Positions 1-7,565 of a stretch of 15,687 nucleotides of DNA are shown one piece after another. The notes beneath the pieces were generated by a model that saw nothing but the letters and a program-made list of their open reading frames with translations, searched no databases and had not been told where the DNA came from. The translations under genes and the position numbers were made by a program. The DNA lies in the NCBI GenBank assembly GCA_910588905.1, contig CAJURZ010000033.1:1-15687 (forward strand), read 5' to 3'. Each line of letters opens with the position of its first letter. Position 1 is the stretch's first letter. The stretch is from an uncultured Eggerthellaceae bacterium (lineage in GTDB: Bacteria > Actinomycetota > Coriobacteriia > Coriobacteriales > Eggerthellaceae).

Positions 1-927
1 GCGCACTCGCCTATAGAGCGGCATCGAGGCGTCCTTCAGGTATTCCCAGATATCAGCCAGCTTCTCGTTGTCTTCCTCGGTATTGCCCATGCGCAGGAAC
101 ACCGAGCAGATGCACATCATCATGGACAGGTAGCTCTCCATGTATTTGCGCAGACGGCGAGGCTCCACCGCCATGACGTCTACCGCATCTATCATGGTCT
201 TGGTGACACGGAGCTGTTGGTCGATGCGCTTCATCATGGTGGCTTCATTCACGGATTGGTCCTCGCGGCCGATGAAGTAGCGATACATATCCACGTTCAG
301 GTAGTACATGGTCTTCACGTGAGGGAGCGGAACATAGACGAAGACGTTGTCTACATAGAAGCAATGCTCCGGGAGCTTGAGCCCCATCTCCTTCAGAAGC
401 TCCGTCCGATAGATCACCGAATGCATGAGCAGATAGTGGGATGGCCCGAAGCTGCCCACCTCTTCCCAGCCGAACTGACGACCCTCGGGGAGGATGCCGT
501 CATAGTCCATGACCACTTGCTTGCCTTCATGCACCTTCTCATAGACGTAATTGGCGATGACCATGTCCGTAGCGCTTGCTGGAGCCCCCGCTTGGGAGCG
601 CAGGTAGGCCATCACTGGACCCATGGCATCCTGATCCAGCCAATCGTCTGAATCCACCACTTTGAAATAGGTGCCCGTGGCATTGGCGAGGGCTGTATTC
701 ACAGCGCTCCCATGACCGCCGTTGCCCTTATGGATGGCCCGCACCCTATCAGGCTCTTGCTCCTGCCAAGCCTGAGCGCGCTCAAGGGTAGCACCGTCAT
801 CAGTGGAACCGTCATCTACGATGAGCACTTCGATGTCATCTCCGGTAGCCAGAAGCGACCGGATGCATACATCCATGTACTCAGCAGAGTTGTAACAAGG
901 GACACCGTAGGAGAGCGTCTTCGCCAT
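1..927 (-). CDS. Family 2 glycosyltransferase (C-terminus beyond window)
   Basis: This is an inverting GT-A glycosyltransferase that should move a sugar from a nucleotide-sugar donor onto a growing surface glycan at the cytoplasmic face of the membrane. The frame is open for 309 codons from the ATG at 927 to the window edge, so the protein is incomplete. The N-terminus has the family pattern: GVPCYNSAEYM at residues 8-18, the nucleotide-binding VDDGSTD at 37-43, and the metal-binding DSDDW at 92-96. GAGG lies 6 nt before the ATG. The gene begins 8 nt after the glf stop, so the two are almost certainly co-transcribed. A role as a galactofuranosyltransferase is suggested only by that neighbour; donor and acceptor cannot be read from the sequence. 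No membrane segment is seen in the visible part. Confidence 0.9.
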   Translation of the reverse strand, partial: MAKTLSYGVPCYNSAEYMDVCIRSLLATGDDIEVLIVDDGSTDDGATLERAQAWQEQEPDRVRAIHKGNGGHGSAVNTALANATGTYFKVVDSDDWLDQDAMGPVMAYLRSQAGAPASATDMVIANYVYEKVHEGKQVVMDYDGILPEGRQFGWEEVGSFGPSHYLLMHSVIYRTELLKEMGLKLPEHCFYVDNVFVYVPLPHVKTMYYLNVDMYRYFIGREDQSVNEATMMKRIDQQLRVTKTMIDAVDVMAVEPRRLRKYMESYLSMMMCICSVFLRMGNTEEDNEKLADIWEYLKDASMPLYRRVR

Positions 928-935
928 AGGACGCC

Positions 936-2171
936 TCACCGCCCCTCTTCGGTCTGCTCCTCCAAGATCTGCTGAGAGAGATCCAAGGCCAGCCCGATGA
1001 TCCTGTCCATGTTGTAATAGCGGTATTCCGCCAGACGTCCCAGCGGATGGAAGTTCTCCAATGACTGGGTCAACCGCAGGTAGCGCTCATAGTGGAGGCG
1101 GTTCTCATGACCCAAGATGGCGTAATAGGGGATCTGGGTCTCCGGATCCTCATAGGCCCGGGAGTACTCCCGCATGATGGTGGTCTTATCAGACTTCTGC
1201 GCCGTGAGCCGCTTGAACTCCGTTGCTCGGGTATAGTCCTCCGTGACCGTGTAGTTCACCGTAGCGCAGGGCAGCTTGTATTCCTCGTCATAGGTCTCGT
1301 AGACGAAATCCAGCGTGCGGTAGGGCAAGCGGCCGAACCGTCCGCAGAAGAGCTCATCCAGCGGACCCGTATAGACGATGGGCCCTTCGAAGGGCACGCC
1401 CTTCACATTGATGGCCGACAACACGGCATCCTCGGAATCATCCTCGAATTCCAGGTCGAAGACGCTCACGGCATCCGTTTCCAGGCAGATATCGATGCCC
1501 TCATATCCCAACATCTCTTCGAACAGGACCGTATAGCCCAGAGAGGGCATCCCCTGATAGGTGTCCTGGAAGTAACGATCATCCCGAGAGATGAAGACGG
1601 GGACGCGCCCTGTCACCGATGGGTCCACCTCTTCGGGAGTGAGCCCCCATTGCTTCTGGGTGTAGTAGAGGAAGACGTTCTCATAGACGAAATCAGCCAC
1701 TTCAGCCAATTCCGGGTCATCGGCATTGCGCAGCTCCGTGATGGTCACCTTGCGCTCGTCGCCGAACCGCTCGATGAGCTTGTCTATCAGATGCGCCGCC
1801 TTCTCTTCCCCGAAGGCTATCTCCATGGAGTTCTTGTTGAAAGGCACGGGCATATAGGTGCCATACCAATCGGCCAGCACGTGGTGCTGGTAGGCTATCC
1901 AGCCCGTGAAGCGCCGTACGTAATCGAAAGCCCGCTTATCGTTGGTGTGGAAGATATGCGGCCCGTAGCGATGCACCAGGATGCCCGCTTCGTCATGCTC
2001 GTCATACATGTTGCCAGCGATATGCGGGCGCTTCTCCAGCACCAGCACGCGCATGTCGCCACGCTCAGCCAATTGGCGAGCGGTGACCGCGCCAGCGAAC
2101 CCGCTGCCAACGACGATGGCGTCATAGACGGAGATGTCAATGTCTTTGAACTGGCAGAGGTTGAGAGCCAT
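936..2171 (-). CDS. glf: UDP-galactopyranose mutase
   Basis: This FAD enzyme converts UDP-galactopyranose to UDP-galactofuranose in the cytoplasm, the donor for galactofuranose in cell-surface glycans. The 411-residue product has the Rossmann dinucleotide motif VGSGFAG at 21-27. It then shows the family's RYGPHIFHT and PVPFN segments, the GRLPYRTLDF stretch, and a C-terminal YYNMD near the FAD site. Length is normal for bacterial mutases. The frame stays open to 2342, but a start there would overlap the upstream ATPase gene by about 120 nt. The ATG at 2171 has AGGAG 9 nt upstream and leaves only about 15 residues before the Rossmann strand, so it is preferred. It lies 49 nt after the ATPase stop, with no promoter or terminator that I can recognise between them, and is followed after 8 nt by a glycosyltransferase. 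Confidence 0.95.
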   Translation of the reverse strand: MALNLCQFKDIDISVYDAIVVGSGFAGAVTARQLAERGDMRVLVLEKRPHIAGNMYDEHDEAGILVHRYGPHIFHTNDKRAFDYVRRFTGWIAYQHHVLADWYGTYMPVPFNKNSMEIAFGEEKAAHLIDKLIERFGDERKVTITELRNADDPELAEVADFVYENVFLYYTQKQWGLTPEEVDPSVTGRVPVFISRDDRYFQDTYQGMPSLGYTVLFEEMLGYEGIDICLETDAVSVFDLEFEDDSEDAVLSAINVKGVPFEGPIVYTGPLDELFCGRFGRLPYRTLDFVYETYDEEYKLPCATVNYTVTEDYTRATEFKRLTAQKSDKTTIMREYSRAYEDPETQIPYYAILGHENRLHYERYLRLTQSLENFHPLGRLAEYRYYNMDRIIGLALDLSQQILEEQTEEGR

Positions 2172-2220
2172 AGAGATCAACTCCTCAGGTCGTCTGTCGA
2201 ACAGAAAGGATGCTTGCAGA

Positions 2221-2955
2221 TCAGCTGATGTGCCCCAAGAAATCCCGGGTGCGCTCAGACTTCGGATGGTCGAAGACCTCGTCTGGAGTACCTTCCTCCA
2301 CGATGAGACCACCGTCCATGAAGACCACACGGTCGGCCACATCCCGAGCGAAGCCCATCTCGTGGGTCACCACGATCATGGTCATGCCCCCCTCGGCCAA
2401 GCGCCGCATGACACCTAGGACATCGCGGACGAGCTCAGGATCAAGGGCACTGGTAGCTTCGTCGAAGAGCATCACATGAGGATCCATGGCCAGCGCACGG
2501 GCAATGGCCACGCGTTGTTGCTGGCCGCCGGAGAGCTCCGCGGGCTTGTAATCGACCCGCTCTCCGAGCCCGACCTCCTCCAAACGTGCGATAGCCACCT
2601 GCTCGGCCTCTTCGGCGGAGCGCTTGAGCACCTTGCGTTGGGCCAGCATCACATTCTTCTTGGCCGTCAGGTTCGGGAACAGATTGAAGCTCTGGAATAC
2701 CATCCCCAGTCGGCTGCGTACCTCGTTCAGGTTCGTATGCTTATCACAGACATCCACATCCTCGAACCAGATATGGCCAGACGTGGGTTCTTCCAGACGG
2801 TTGATGCAGCGCAGCATGGTGGACTTGCCACTGCCCGAAGGCCCCAGGACCACCACGACCTCGCCCCGCTGGACCTCCAGGTTGATATCCCGCAACACGG
2901 TGTTATCACCGAAGGTCTTCTCTAGATTCTGTATGCGGATGACCGGCTCAGACAT
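2221..2955 (-). CDS. Polar amino-acid ABC transporter ATP-binding protein
   Basis: This is the cytoplasmic ATPase of an amino-acid importer of the GlnQ/HisP type. In 244 residues it carries Walker A GPSGSGKST at 38-46, a Q-loop glutamine near 88, the signature LSGGQQQR at 141-148, Walker B VMLFDEA at 161-167 with the catalytic Glu, and the H-loop His at 198. The D-loop reads SALDP. All catalytic residues are present and the length is typical. Its ATG overlaps the permease stop by 8 nt, which implies translational coupling. Together with the upstream permease and lipoprotein it forms a complete importer. The family takes up Gln, Glu, His, Arg, cystine and similar solutes; the actual substrate cannot be assigned here. 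Confidence 0.96.
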   Translation of the reverse strand: MSEPVIRIQNLEKTFGDNTVLRDINLEVQRGEVVVVLGPSGSGKSTMLRCINRLEEPTSGHIWFEDVDVCDKHTNLNEVRSRLGMVFQSFNLFPNLTAKKNVMLAQRKVLKRSAEEAEQVAIARLEEVGLGERVDYKPAELSGGQQQRVAIARALAMDPHVMLFDEATSALDPELVRDVLGVMRRLAEGGMTMIVVTHEMGFARDVADRVVFMDGGLIVEEGTPDEVFDHPKSERTRDFLGHIS

Positions 2956-4381
2956 CCTTCCCCCTCATCTTCGCACCAAGCGAATCCCTCGCGATGACCT
3001 GAGGCCCATGGCTGAAGCCCTCGCTCAGCCGCATGGACCTTGCCACGGCTGCTTCGCTCCCCTCGGCAGCCACAGCTCCCACCGTGCCTGAGAGGGACGC
3101 AGGGGTCTTCTCAGGCAGGTTGTTCTGACGACGCCGCTTGGGATGGCCGCCCACCAAGCGCTCCTCCATGTGGTTGATGGCTTTGGTGAGCGGGATGGTC
3201 ACGATCAAGTAGAAGCACGCTGCCACGATGTAGGGCGTTACGTTACCCGTAGCCGCGGTGATTGTCTTGGAGTACATCATGATCTCCATCACGCCCACGG
3301 CAGCCAGCAGGGAGGTATCCTTGTACATCAGGATGAACTCGCTTGTCATGGTGGGGATCACTCGCCGGAACGTCTGCGGGATGATGACGTAGATCATGGT
3401 CTGAGCACCGTTCATCCCCAAACTGCGAGCCGCTTCGAACTGGCCCTTGTTGATGGACTGGATGCCGGCACGGAAGATCTCAGCCAGATAGGCACTGGAA
3501 TTCATCACCAGCACCACTACGCCCAGCACGAAGTTGTCCATCTGGATGCCCAGGAGCGGCAGTCCGAAGAAGGCGATGTAGATCTGCAGGAACAGCGGTG
3601 TGCCGCGCACGACGTTGATGTAGAGAGAGCCGATGGCGCGGGCGAAGCGGTTCTTCGCCATGCGCAGGAACGACCAGCAAAGCCCCAAGGGTATGGCCAC
3701 GGGGAAGCTGATAGCCACGAGCCCCAAAGCCAAAAGCCAGCCCCAGAACACTGAAGGTACCGTCGTGACGATGATGGTGGGGTCGAAGAAGAGATGGAGG
3801 AACTTGTTGGAATTCCACGCTTGGACCCAAGGCTGCTCCGCCAACCAACTGGCCATCTGCTCCGGCAGCGTGGTCCCGATGACCGTGACGGTCTTGCCCG
3901 CATCGGGGATATCGGCGGTGGTGCCGTTCATATCTGTATAGGTGCCCGCAACGCTATAGGTTCCGCCATCAGGTGGGAATTGGGCATTGTTCAGTTCCAA
4001 CATGATCATGGAACCCGCAGGGGCACCCTCATCGAAGGTGACGATGACCGATGTGCCATCTTCGGCCACATTCGCAGGAACGCTGATGCGCTTGAGACCT
4101 TCCAGCACGGTCACCGTGACCCCATCGGCGGGCAGCTTGGATCCTTCGGGCAGCGTCAGGGTGACGCTCTTGACGGATTCATCCTCAGCGGATTGACCTT
4201 GCCAGGTGATACGCGTGTTCGTGGCGCCCATGACCCCATCAGCGCCATCTTGGTTGCTCTTGGCCGTGAAGCGCTCAGTGGTCAGACCGAAAGCCTGCAC
4301 CGGCAATAGGCACAGGGCCAGCGTGACCAGCAGCAACAGAAGGGGCAGGCGCAAGCCTGCCCCTTTGAGTGTGTCCTTCAT
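2948..4381 (-). CDS. Amino-acid ABC permease with fused N-terminal outer domain
   Basis: This is the membrane channel of the amino-acid importer. At 477 residues it is about twice the length of a usual HisM/GlnP permease. Residues 1-30 look like a signal peptide or anchor (Leu-rich core, ending PVQA). Residues about 31-170 form a Thr/Val/Gly-rich, probably beta-sandwich, segment with no family that I can name. The permease proper spans about 200-410. It has several hydrophobic helices and the EAA loop EAARSLGMNGAQ at 316-327, which docks the ATPase. A charged, Ala/Ser-rich tail of about 65 residues follows the last helix. HisM-type permeases have their N-terminus outside, so an external fused domain is topologically sensible. 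The ATG at 4381 starts 1 nt after the binding-protein stop; the longer in-frame start at 4462 was rejected because it overlaps that gene. Confidence 0.93.
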   Translation of the reverse strand: MKDTLKGAGLRLPLLLLLVTLALCLLPVQAFGLTTERFTAKSNQDGADGVMGATNTRITWQGQSAEDESVKSVTLTLPEGSKLPADGVTVTVLEGLKRISVPANVAEDGTSVIVTFDEGAPAGSMIMLELNNAQFPPDGGTYSVAGTYTDMNGTTADIPDAGKTVTVIGTTLPEQMASWLAEQPWVQAWNSNKFLHLFFDPTIIVTTVPSVFWGWLLALGLVAISFPVAIPLGLCWSFLRMAKNRFARAIGSLYINVVRGTPLFLQIYIAFFGLPLLGIQMDNFVLGVVVLVMNSSAYLAEIFRAGIQSINKGQFEAARSLGMNGAQTMIYVIIPQTFRRVIPTMTSEFILMYKDTSLLAAVGVMEIMMYSKTITAATGNVTPYIVAACFYLIVTIPLTKAINHMEERLVGGHPKRRRQNNLPEKTPASLSGTVGAVAAEGSEAAVARSMRLSEGFSHGPQVIARDSLGAKMRGKDV

Positions 4382-4382
4382 G

Positions 4383-5207
4383 CTACTCAGCGGTGACACC
4401 GAACCACTTCTCATAGATCTCATCATAGGTACCATCTGCCTTGACCTCAGCGATAGCGTCATTCAGAGCCTGGGTGAGTGCCGGGTTATCCTTGCTCACG
4501 ACAATGGCGTACTGCTCACCGGTGGGGATCTCCTCGATGATCTCCATATCCGTGTAAGCGTTCTTCACGTAGTACTGGACGACCGGCAGGTCAGAGGCGA
4601 TAGCGTCTATCTGCCCGGACTGCAGTGCCGCGAACACGGCGGTCATCTCATCAAAGGGGATGACCTCGGCGCCTTCGATGTTCTCGACAGCCCAGTCATA
4701 GCCGGTGGTGCCGGACTGAGCACCGATCTTCTTGCCCGCCAGCTGATCGACATTGGTGTAACCCGAATCCTTCATCACGACGATGCCCTGATTCGAATCC
4801 ATGATGACCTCAGTGAAGTCGATCTCCTTCTTGCGGTCCTCGGTCACGGTGAAGCCAGACACGCCCACATCAGCCTTGCCGCCAGCGGTGATTATGGGGA
4901 TGATGGTATCGAACTTGGTGGAGGGCAAGTATTCCGCTTCCACGCCCATCTTCTCTGCCAGAGCCTTCATGAGGTCCACTTCGAAGCCCACAGCCTCTTC
5001 GCCTTCAAGGTTCTCGAAGGGCGGGAAGTCCAGGGAGGCTGCGATGGTGAGCTTGTCTGGATTGACCAGCACGATCTCTTCGGTGGTCTCAGCGGCAGAA
5101 CTGGATGACGCGGCAGATGAGCTGCTGCCGCCTGAGCAGCCAGCAAGGCCCAGAGCAGCCACCATCATGCCAGCGCAGATGGCGACTCCGACGTTCTTGA
5201 TCTTCAT
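4383..5207 (-). CDS. Amino-acid ABC transporter substrate-binding lipoprotein
   Basis: This is a solute-binding protein of family 3 (SBP_bac_3), exported and lipid-anchored on the outer face of the membrane, that captures a polar amino acid for the adjacent permease and ATPase. It has 274 residues. The signal peptide ends in the lipobox LAGC with the lipidated Cys at 24, followed by a Ser/Ala linker to about residue 39. The family's opening ASLDFPPFE is at 57-65, then GFEVDLMKALAEKMG, and the later AQSGTTGYDWA segment that shapes the binding cleft. The ATG at 5207 is preceded by GAGAGGAAACCT, a good ribosome site. An in-frame upstream ATG at 5243 would spoil the signal peptide and was not used. 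It is the first gene of the transporter operon, 120 nt downstream of the preceding gene. Confidence 0.95.
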   Translation of the reverse strand: MKIKNVGVAICAGMMVAALGLAGCSGGSSSSAASSSSAAETTEEIVLVNPDKLTIAASLDFPPFENLEGEEAVGFEVDLMKALAEKMGVEAEYLPSTKFDTIIPIITAGGKADVGVSGFTVTEDRKKEIDFTEVIMDSNQGIVVMKDSGYTNVDQLAGKKIGAQSGTTGYDWAVENIEGAEVIPFDEMTAVFAALQSGQIDAIASDLPVVQYYVKNAYTDMEIIEEIPTGEQYAIVVSKDNPALTQALNDAIAEVKADGTYDEIYEKWFGVTAE

Positions 5208-5250
5208 AGGTTTCCTCTCTCTTCCTGATCGAATACAGGACATTATGGGA

Positions 5251-5271
5251 TAAAACCAGCGCCAATGGGCG
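5251..5271 (-). terminator. Weak hairpin with short T run, possible terminator
   Basis: In the 120-nt gap between the two-helix membrane protein gene and the binding-protein gene, the minus strand reads a 4-bp CGCC/GGCG hairpin with a CATT loop. It is followed within a few bases by TTTTA. This could end transcription of the upstream metabolic operon before the transporter operon begins. The stem is short, so support is weak. A TAATGT just downstream on the same strand might be a -10 element for the transporter operon, but no matching -35 is at a usual distance. Confidence 0.22.
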
Positions 5272-5327
5272 GGATATCGCGTTTCGGGTTCGTAACAGAT
5301 GATGAGAGGGGCATCGCTGGGGAGGGG

Positions 5328-6149
5328 TCAAGCCAAGCGCCCAAGACGCTCCTTCGCCTGGGATACCAGGGCCAAGCTGCCGCCATGGTCCACCACGAAC
5401 TGGAGGTTGCTGCGCTCCCCCGCCTCATCACCCAGCTTGAAGCAGGCAGAAGCCGCATCCCAAGCGTGCTCTACCCTCAACCGCATGGGATTGGCCGTAG
5501 CGCGCACAACGGAATCGTCCAGCTTCACCAGCTCCTCATAGCTGCCAGAACGCCGAGCATCCACCAGCTTGAGCAGGTTATCCAAGTAGGTCCTGCGCTG
5601 GGTGCTCTCAGGGCCGCTATCCGTTCCCACCAGGCTCCTGGCCTCATCTATGAGGCTCCTCACCTCATCCAAGGTGCCCAGCTTCTCCACCAAGGGGATC
5701 AGGTATAAGATGATCTCAGCCTTCTGATCTGACTTCTTGGCCGCATCGACGCTCTGACGGAGCCCCGCTTCGATGGCCCGAGCCCGCTCAGCATCTCCCA
5801 CATCCAAGCAGGCTTGGCCGAAATAGCCGATGAACCATGCCCCCGAAGCGTTACAAGGAAAAGGGATGTCGGAGGCGAGCTGACCTCCGTGGGAGATGAG
5901 GGCCTGTGGATTGCAATCCACGTTATAGAGGTAGAGGTAGCCATCCACCACGCGCTGGGCACGCCGCTCGAAGATCTGATAGCCCACCACGAAGCCCACG
6001 GCGAACAGGGCGAACTCCAAGATGAGGCCGCCGAGACTGGCCCCCATGATCTGACCGGTGAGCAAGGGCCAGAGCGTGGAGGCGATAACGGGAAGGGCTA
6101 TGGCGATAGCGCAGACGGCTATCACGTATCTTTTGAAGTAGATGAGCAT
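5328..6149 (-). CDS. Two-helix membrane protein with helical-repeat-like domain, unknown function
   Basis: I do not recognise a specific family. The 273-residue product begins with two hydrophobic helices at about 7-29 and 36-59, joined by a short loop. A soluble part of about 210 residues follows. It is rich in Ala, Leu, Glu and Arg and looks all-helical, with pairs of helices such as AWFIGYFGQACLDVGDAERA (104-123) and a near-terminal AWDAASACFKLGDEAGER that resemble tetratricopeptide repeats. Both termini are predicted in the cytoplasm by the positive-inside rule. The ATG at 6149 is chosen because a purine-rich GGAGAGGGGG lies about 10 nt upstream and because longer starts run into the preceding gene. 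It starts 29 nt after the gamma-subunit stop, so it may be the last gene of that operon. Whether it has anything to do with the oxidoreductase is unknown. Confidence 0.8.
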   Translation of the reverse strand: MLIYFKRYVIAVCAIAIALPVIASTLWPLLTGQIMGASLGGLILEFALFAVGFVVGYQIFERRAQRVVDGYLYLYNVDCNPQALISHGGQLASDIPFPCNASGAWFIGYFGQACLDVGDAERARAIEAGLRQSVDAAKKSDQKAEIILYLIPLVEKLGTLDEVRSLIDEARSLVGTDSGPESTQRRTYLDNLLKLVDARRSGSYEELVKLDDSVVRATANPMRLRVEHAWDAASACFKLGDEAGERSNLQFVVDHGGSLALVSQAKERLGRLA

Positions 6150-6178
6150 GGCTTGGATGCCCCCTCTCCTCCGAAGGA

Positions 6179-6715
6179 CTACTGGGCTGCCTCTATCCCC
6201 AGCTTCAGCGCAAGCTTGTTCTTCTCGATGAGCGCCGCCTTGGAGGCCGGTACGCAACGGTCGATGGCCTCATCCAGCGTCTCTCGCTTGCAGAAACCCA
6301 TCTTAGCCCAAAGCGCACCCACGAGCACGATGTTCATCAATCCGTCAAGTCCGGCCTCTTCGGCGATCTTCGATGCCGGGATGCCGCAGCCGGACTTGAG
6401 GTCCTCGCCAGGAGTGATGAGGATGCTGTCATAGACCACCACCCCATCAGGAGCCATCTCAGGCAAGAATTTATCGAATGAGGGTTGATTCATAGCCACG
6501 AGGGCATTGGGGTGGATGACCAACGGGCTTCCGATGGGGTCATCTGCCAACGTGACCGAGCAGTTGGCTGTGCCACCGCGCATCTCCGGCCCATAGGAAG
6601 GCAACCAGGACACCTCACGGCCCTCGATCAGCCCTGCGTAGGCCACGACCTTGCCCGCGAACAATACTCCCTGACCGCCAAAGCCCGCAAGGACCGCTTC
6701 GAGCTGCTCTGCCAT
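6179..6715 (-). CDS. 2-oxoacid:ferredoxin oxidoreductase, gamma subunit
   Basis: This is the gamma subunit (pyruvate/ketoisovalerate oxidoreductase, catalytic domain III) of a four-subunit cytoplasmic 2-oxoacid:acceptor oxidoreductase, which helps form the CoA-binding part of the enzyme. At 178 residues it has the N-terminal AGFGGQGVLFAG (10-21) and the hallmark SYGPEMRGGTANC (40-52), both strongly conserved in KorC/VorC proteins. A GTG at 6721 overlaps the beta-subunit stop, but the ATG at 6715 has GGAGGGG at a good 8-nt distance and is preferred. The overlap shows tight coupling with the beta gene. The substrate among branched-chain, aromatic or other 2-oxo acids is not fixed by this subunit. 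Confidence 0.94.
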   Translation of the reverse strand: MAEQLEAVLAGFGGQGVLFAGKVVAYAGLIEGREVSWLPSYGPEMRGGTANCSVTLADDPIGSPLVIHPNALVAMNQPSFDKFLPEMAPDGVVVYDSILITPGEDLKSGCGIPASKIAEEAGLDGLMNIVLVGALWAKMGFCKRETLDEAIDRCVPASKAALIEKNKLALKLGIEAAQ

Positions 6716-6717
6716 GA

Positions 6718-7563
6718 TCACATCCCCTCCTTCAGGGCCTTCGCCACCATCGGACAGCCCTTCGCCCGAGCCAATGCCGCTTCAGCTGCATTGGCGAAGC
6801 CATCGGCCTGGACATCCTTATAGACGCCCAGCGGATAGTAGGGCAGCATGTTCTCCCGCATCCATGCGAAGGACTCCTGAGGCGTCATCTTCCAGTTGGT
6901 GGGGCAGGTGGATACCACCTCTACCAGCGAATAGCCCACGCCCTGGATCTGATTGTCGAAAGCATGGCGGATGGCTTTCTTCGCCGCGCGCACATGCTTA
7001 GGCGTATCCACGGTCACGCGCTCCAGGTATGCCACTCCATCCAAGGTGGAGAGCAGCTCACACACGCGGATGGGATAACCTGCTGTCTGGGAATCCCTGC
7101 CGTAGGGCGAAGTCTGGGTGACCTGGTTCGGCAGAGAGGTGGGTGCCATCTGACCGCCGGTCATGCCATAGATGGCATTGTTGATGAAGATGATGGTGAT
7201 GTTCTCGCCGCGCGTGGCCGCATGGACGGTCTCCGCCATACCGATGGAGGCCAGATCGCCGTCGCCCTGATAGGCGAAGACCACCTGATCGGGCAACACG
7301 CGCTTGACGCCCGTAGCCACCGCCGGAGCGCGGCCGTGGGCCGCCTCGATCATGTCGCAACCGAAGAAGTCATAGGAGAGCACCGAGCATCCAACAGGAG
7401 CCACGCCGATGGTCTTCCCTTCGATATCCATATCATCCATGACCTCGGCCACCAGCCGGTTCACGATGCCATGGGCGCACCCCGGGCAGTAATTGGTCAC
7501 CACAGGGAGCAGAGCATCCGGACGCTGGAATACGACGGTCTCGTTCATCGTCTCTTGTGCCAT
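6718..7563 (-). CDS. 2-oxoacid:ferredoxin oxidoreductase, beta (TPP-binding) subunit
   Basis: This subunit binds thiamine pyrophosphate and carries out oxidative decarboxylation of the 2-oxo acid to acyl-CoA, passing electrons to iron-sulfur centres. The 281-residue protein has CPGCAHG at 26-32, where a Cys of the CPGC pair is conserved in the family. The TPP/Mg motif is GDGDLASIG (100-108) followed by the NN pair at 128-129 and IYGMTGGQMAPTS. These match KorB/VorA-type beta subunits of normal length. The ATG at 7563 lies 2 nt after the alpha-subunit stop with GGTGAG as ribosome site; a second in-frame ATG five codons later is possible. Four-subunit enzymes of this type act in amino-acid fermentation and in reductive carboxylation of acyl-CoAs. 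Confidence 0.96.
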   Translation of the reverse strand: MAQETMNETVVFQRPDALLPVVTNYCPGCAHGIVNRLVAEVMDDMDIEGKTIGVAPVGCSVLSYDFFGCDMIEAAHGRAPAVATGVKRVLPDQVVFAYQGDGDLASIGMAETVHAATRGENITIIFINNAIYGMTGGQMAPTSLPNQVTQTSPYGRDSQTAGYPIRVCELLSTLDGVAYLERVTVDTPKHVRAAKKAIRHAFDNQIQGVGYSLVEVVSTCPTNWKMTPQESFAWMRENMLPYYPLGVYKDVQADGFANAAEAALARAKGCPMVAKALKEGM

Positions 7564-7565
7564 GG

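Noticed and set aside
1092..2228. Plus-strand open frame of 378 codons opposite glf
   Set aside because: It lies antisense to a gene with clear mutase motifs. Its His/Ile/Val-rich translation has no recognisable motif, and long antisense frames are expected at this GC content.
2172..2342. Longer glf start inside the ATPase gene
   Set aside because: It would add 57 residues unrelated to the mutase family and overlap the ATPase by about 120 nt; the ATG at 2171 has a good ribosome site.
5256..5320. CCAGCG and CGCTGG repeats as a large stem before TTTT
   Set aside because: Only 6 bp pair across a 53-nt loop, which is likely by chance; the local 4-bp hairpin is listed instead as a weak terminator.
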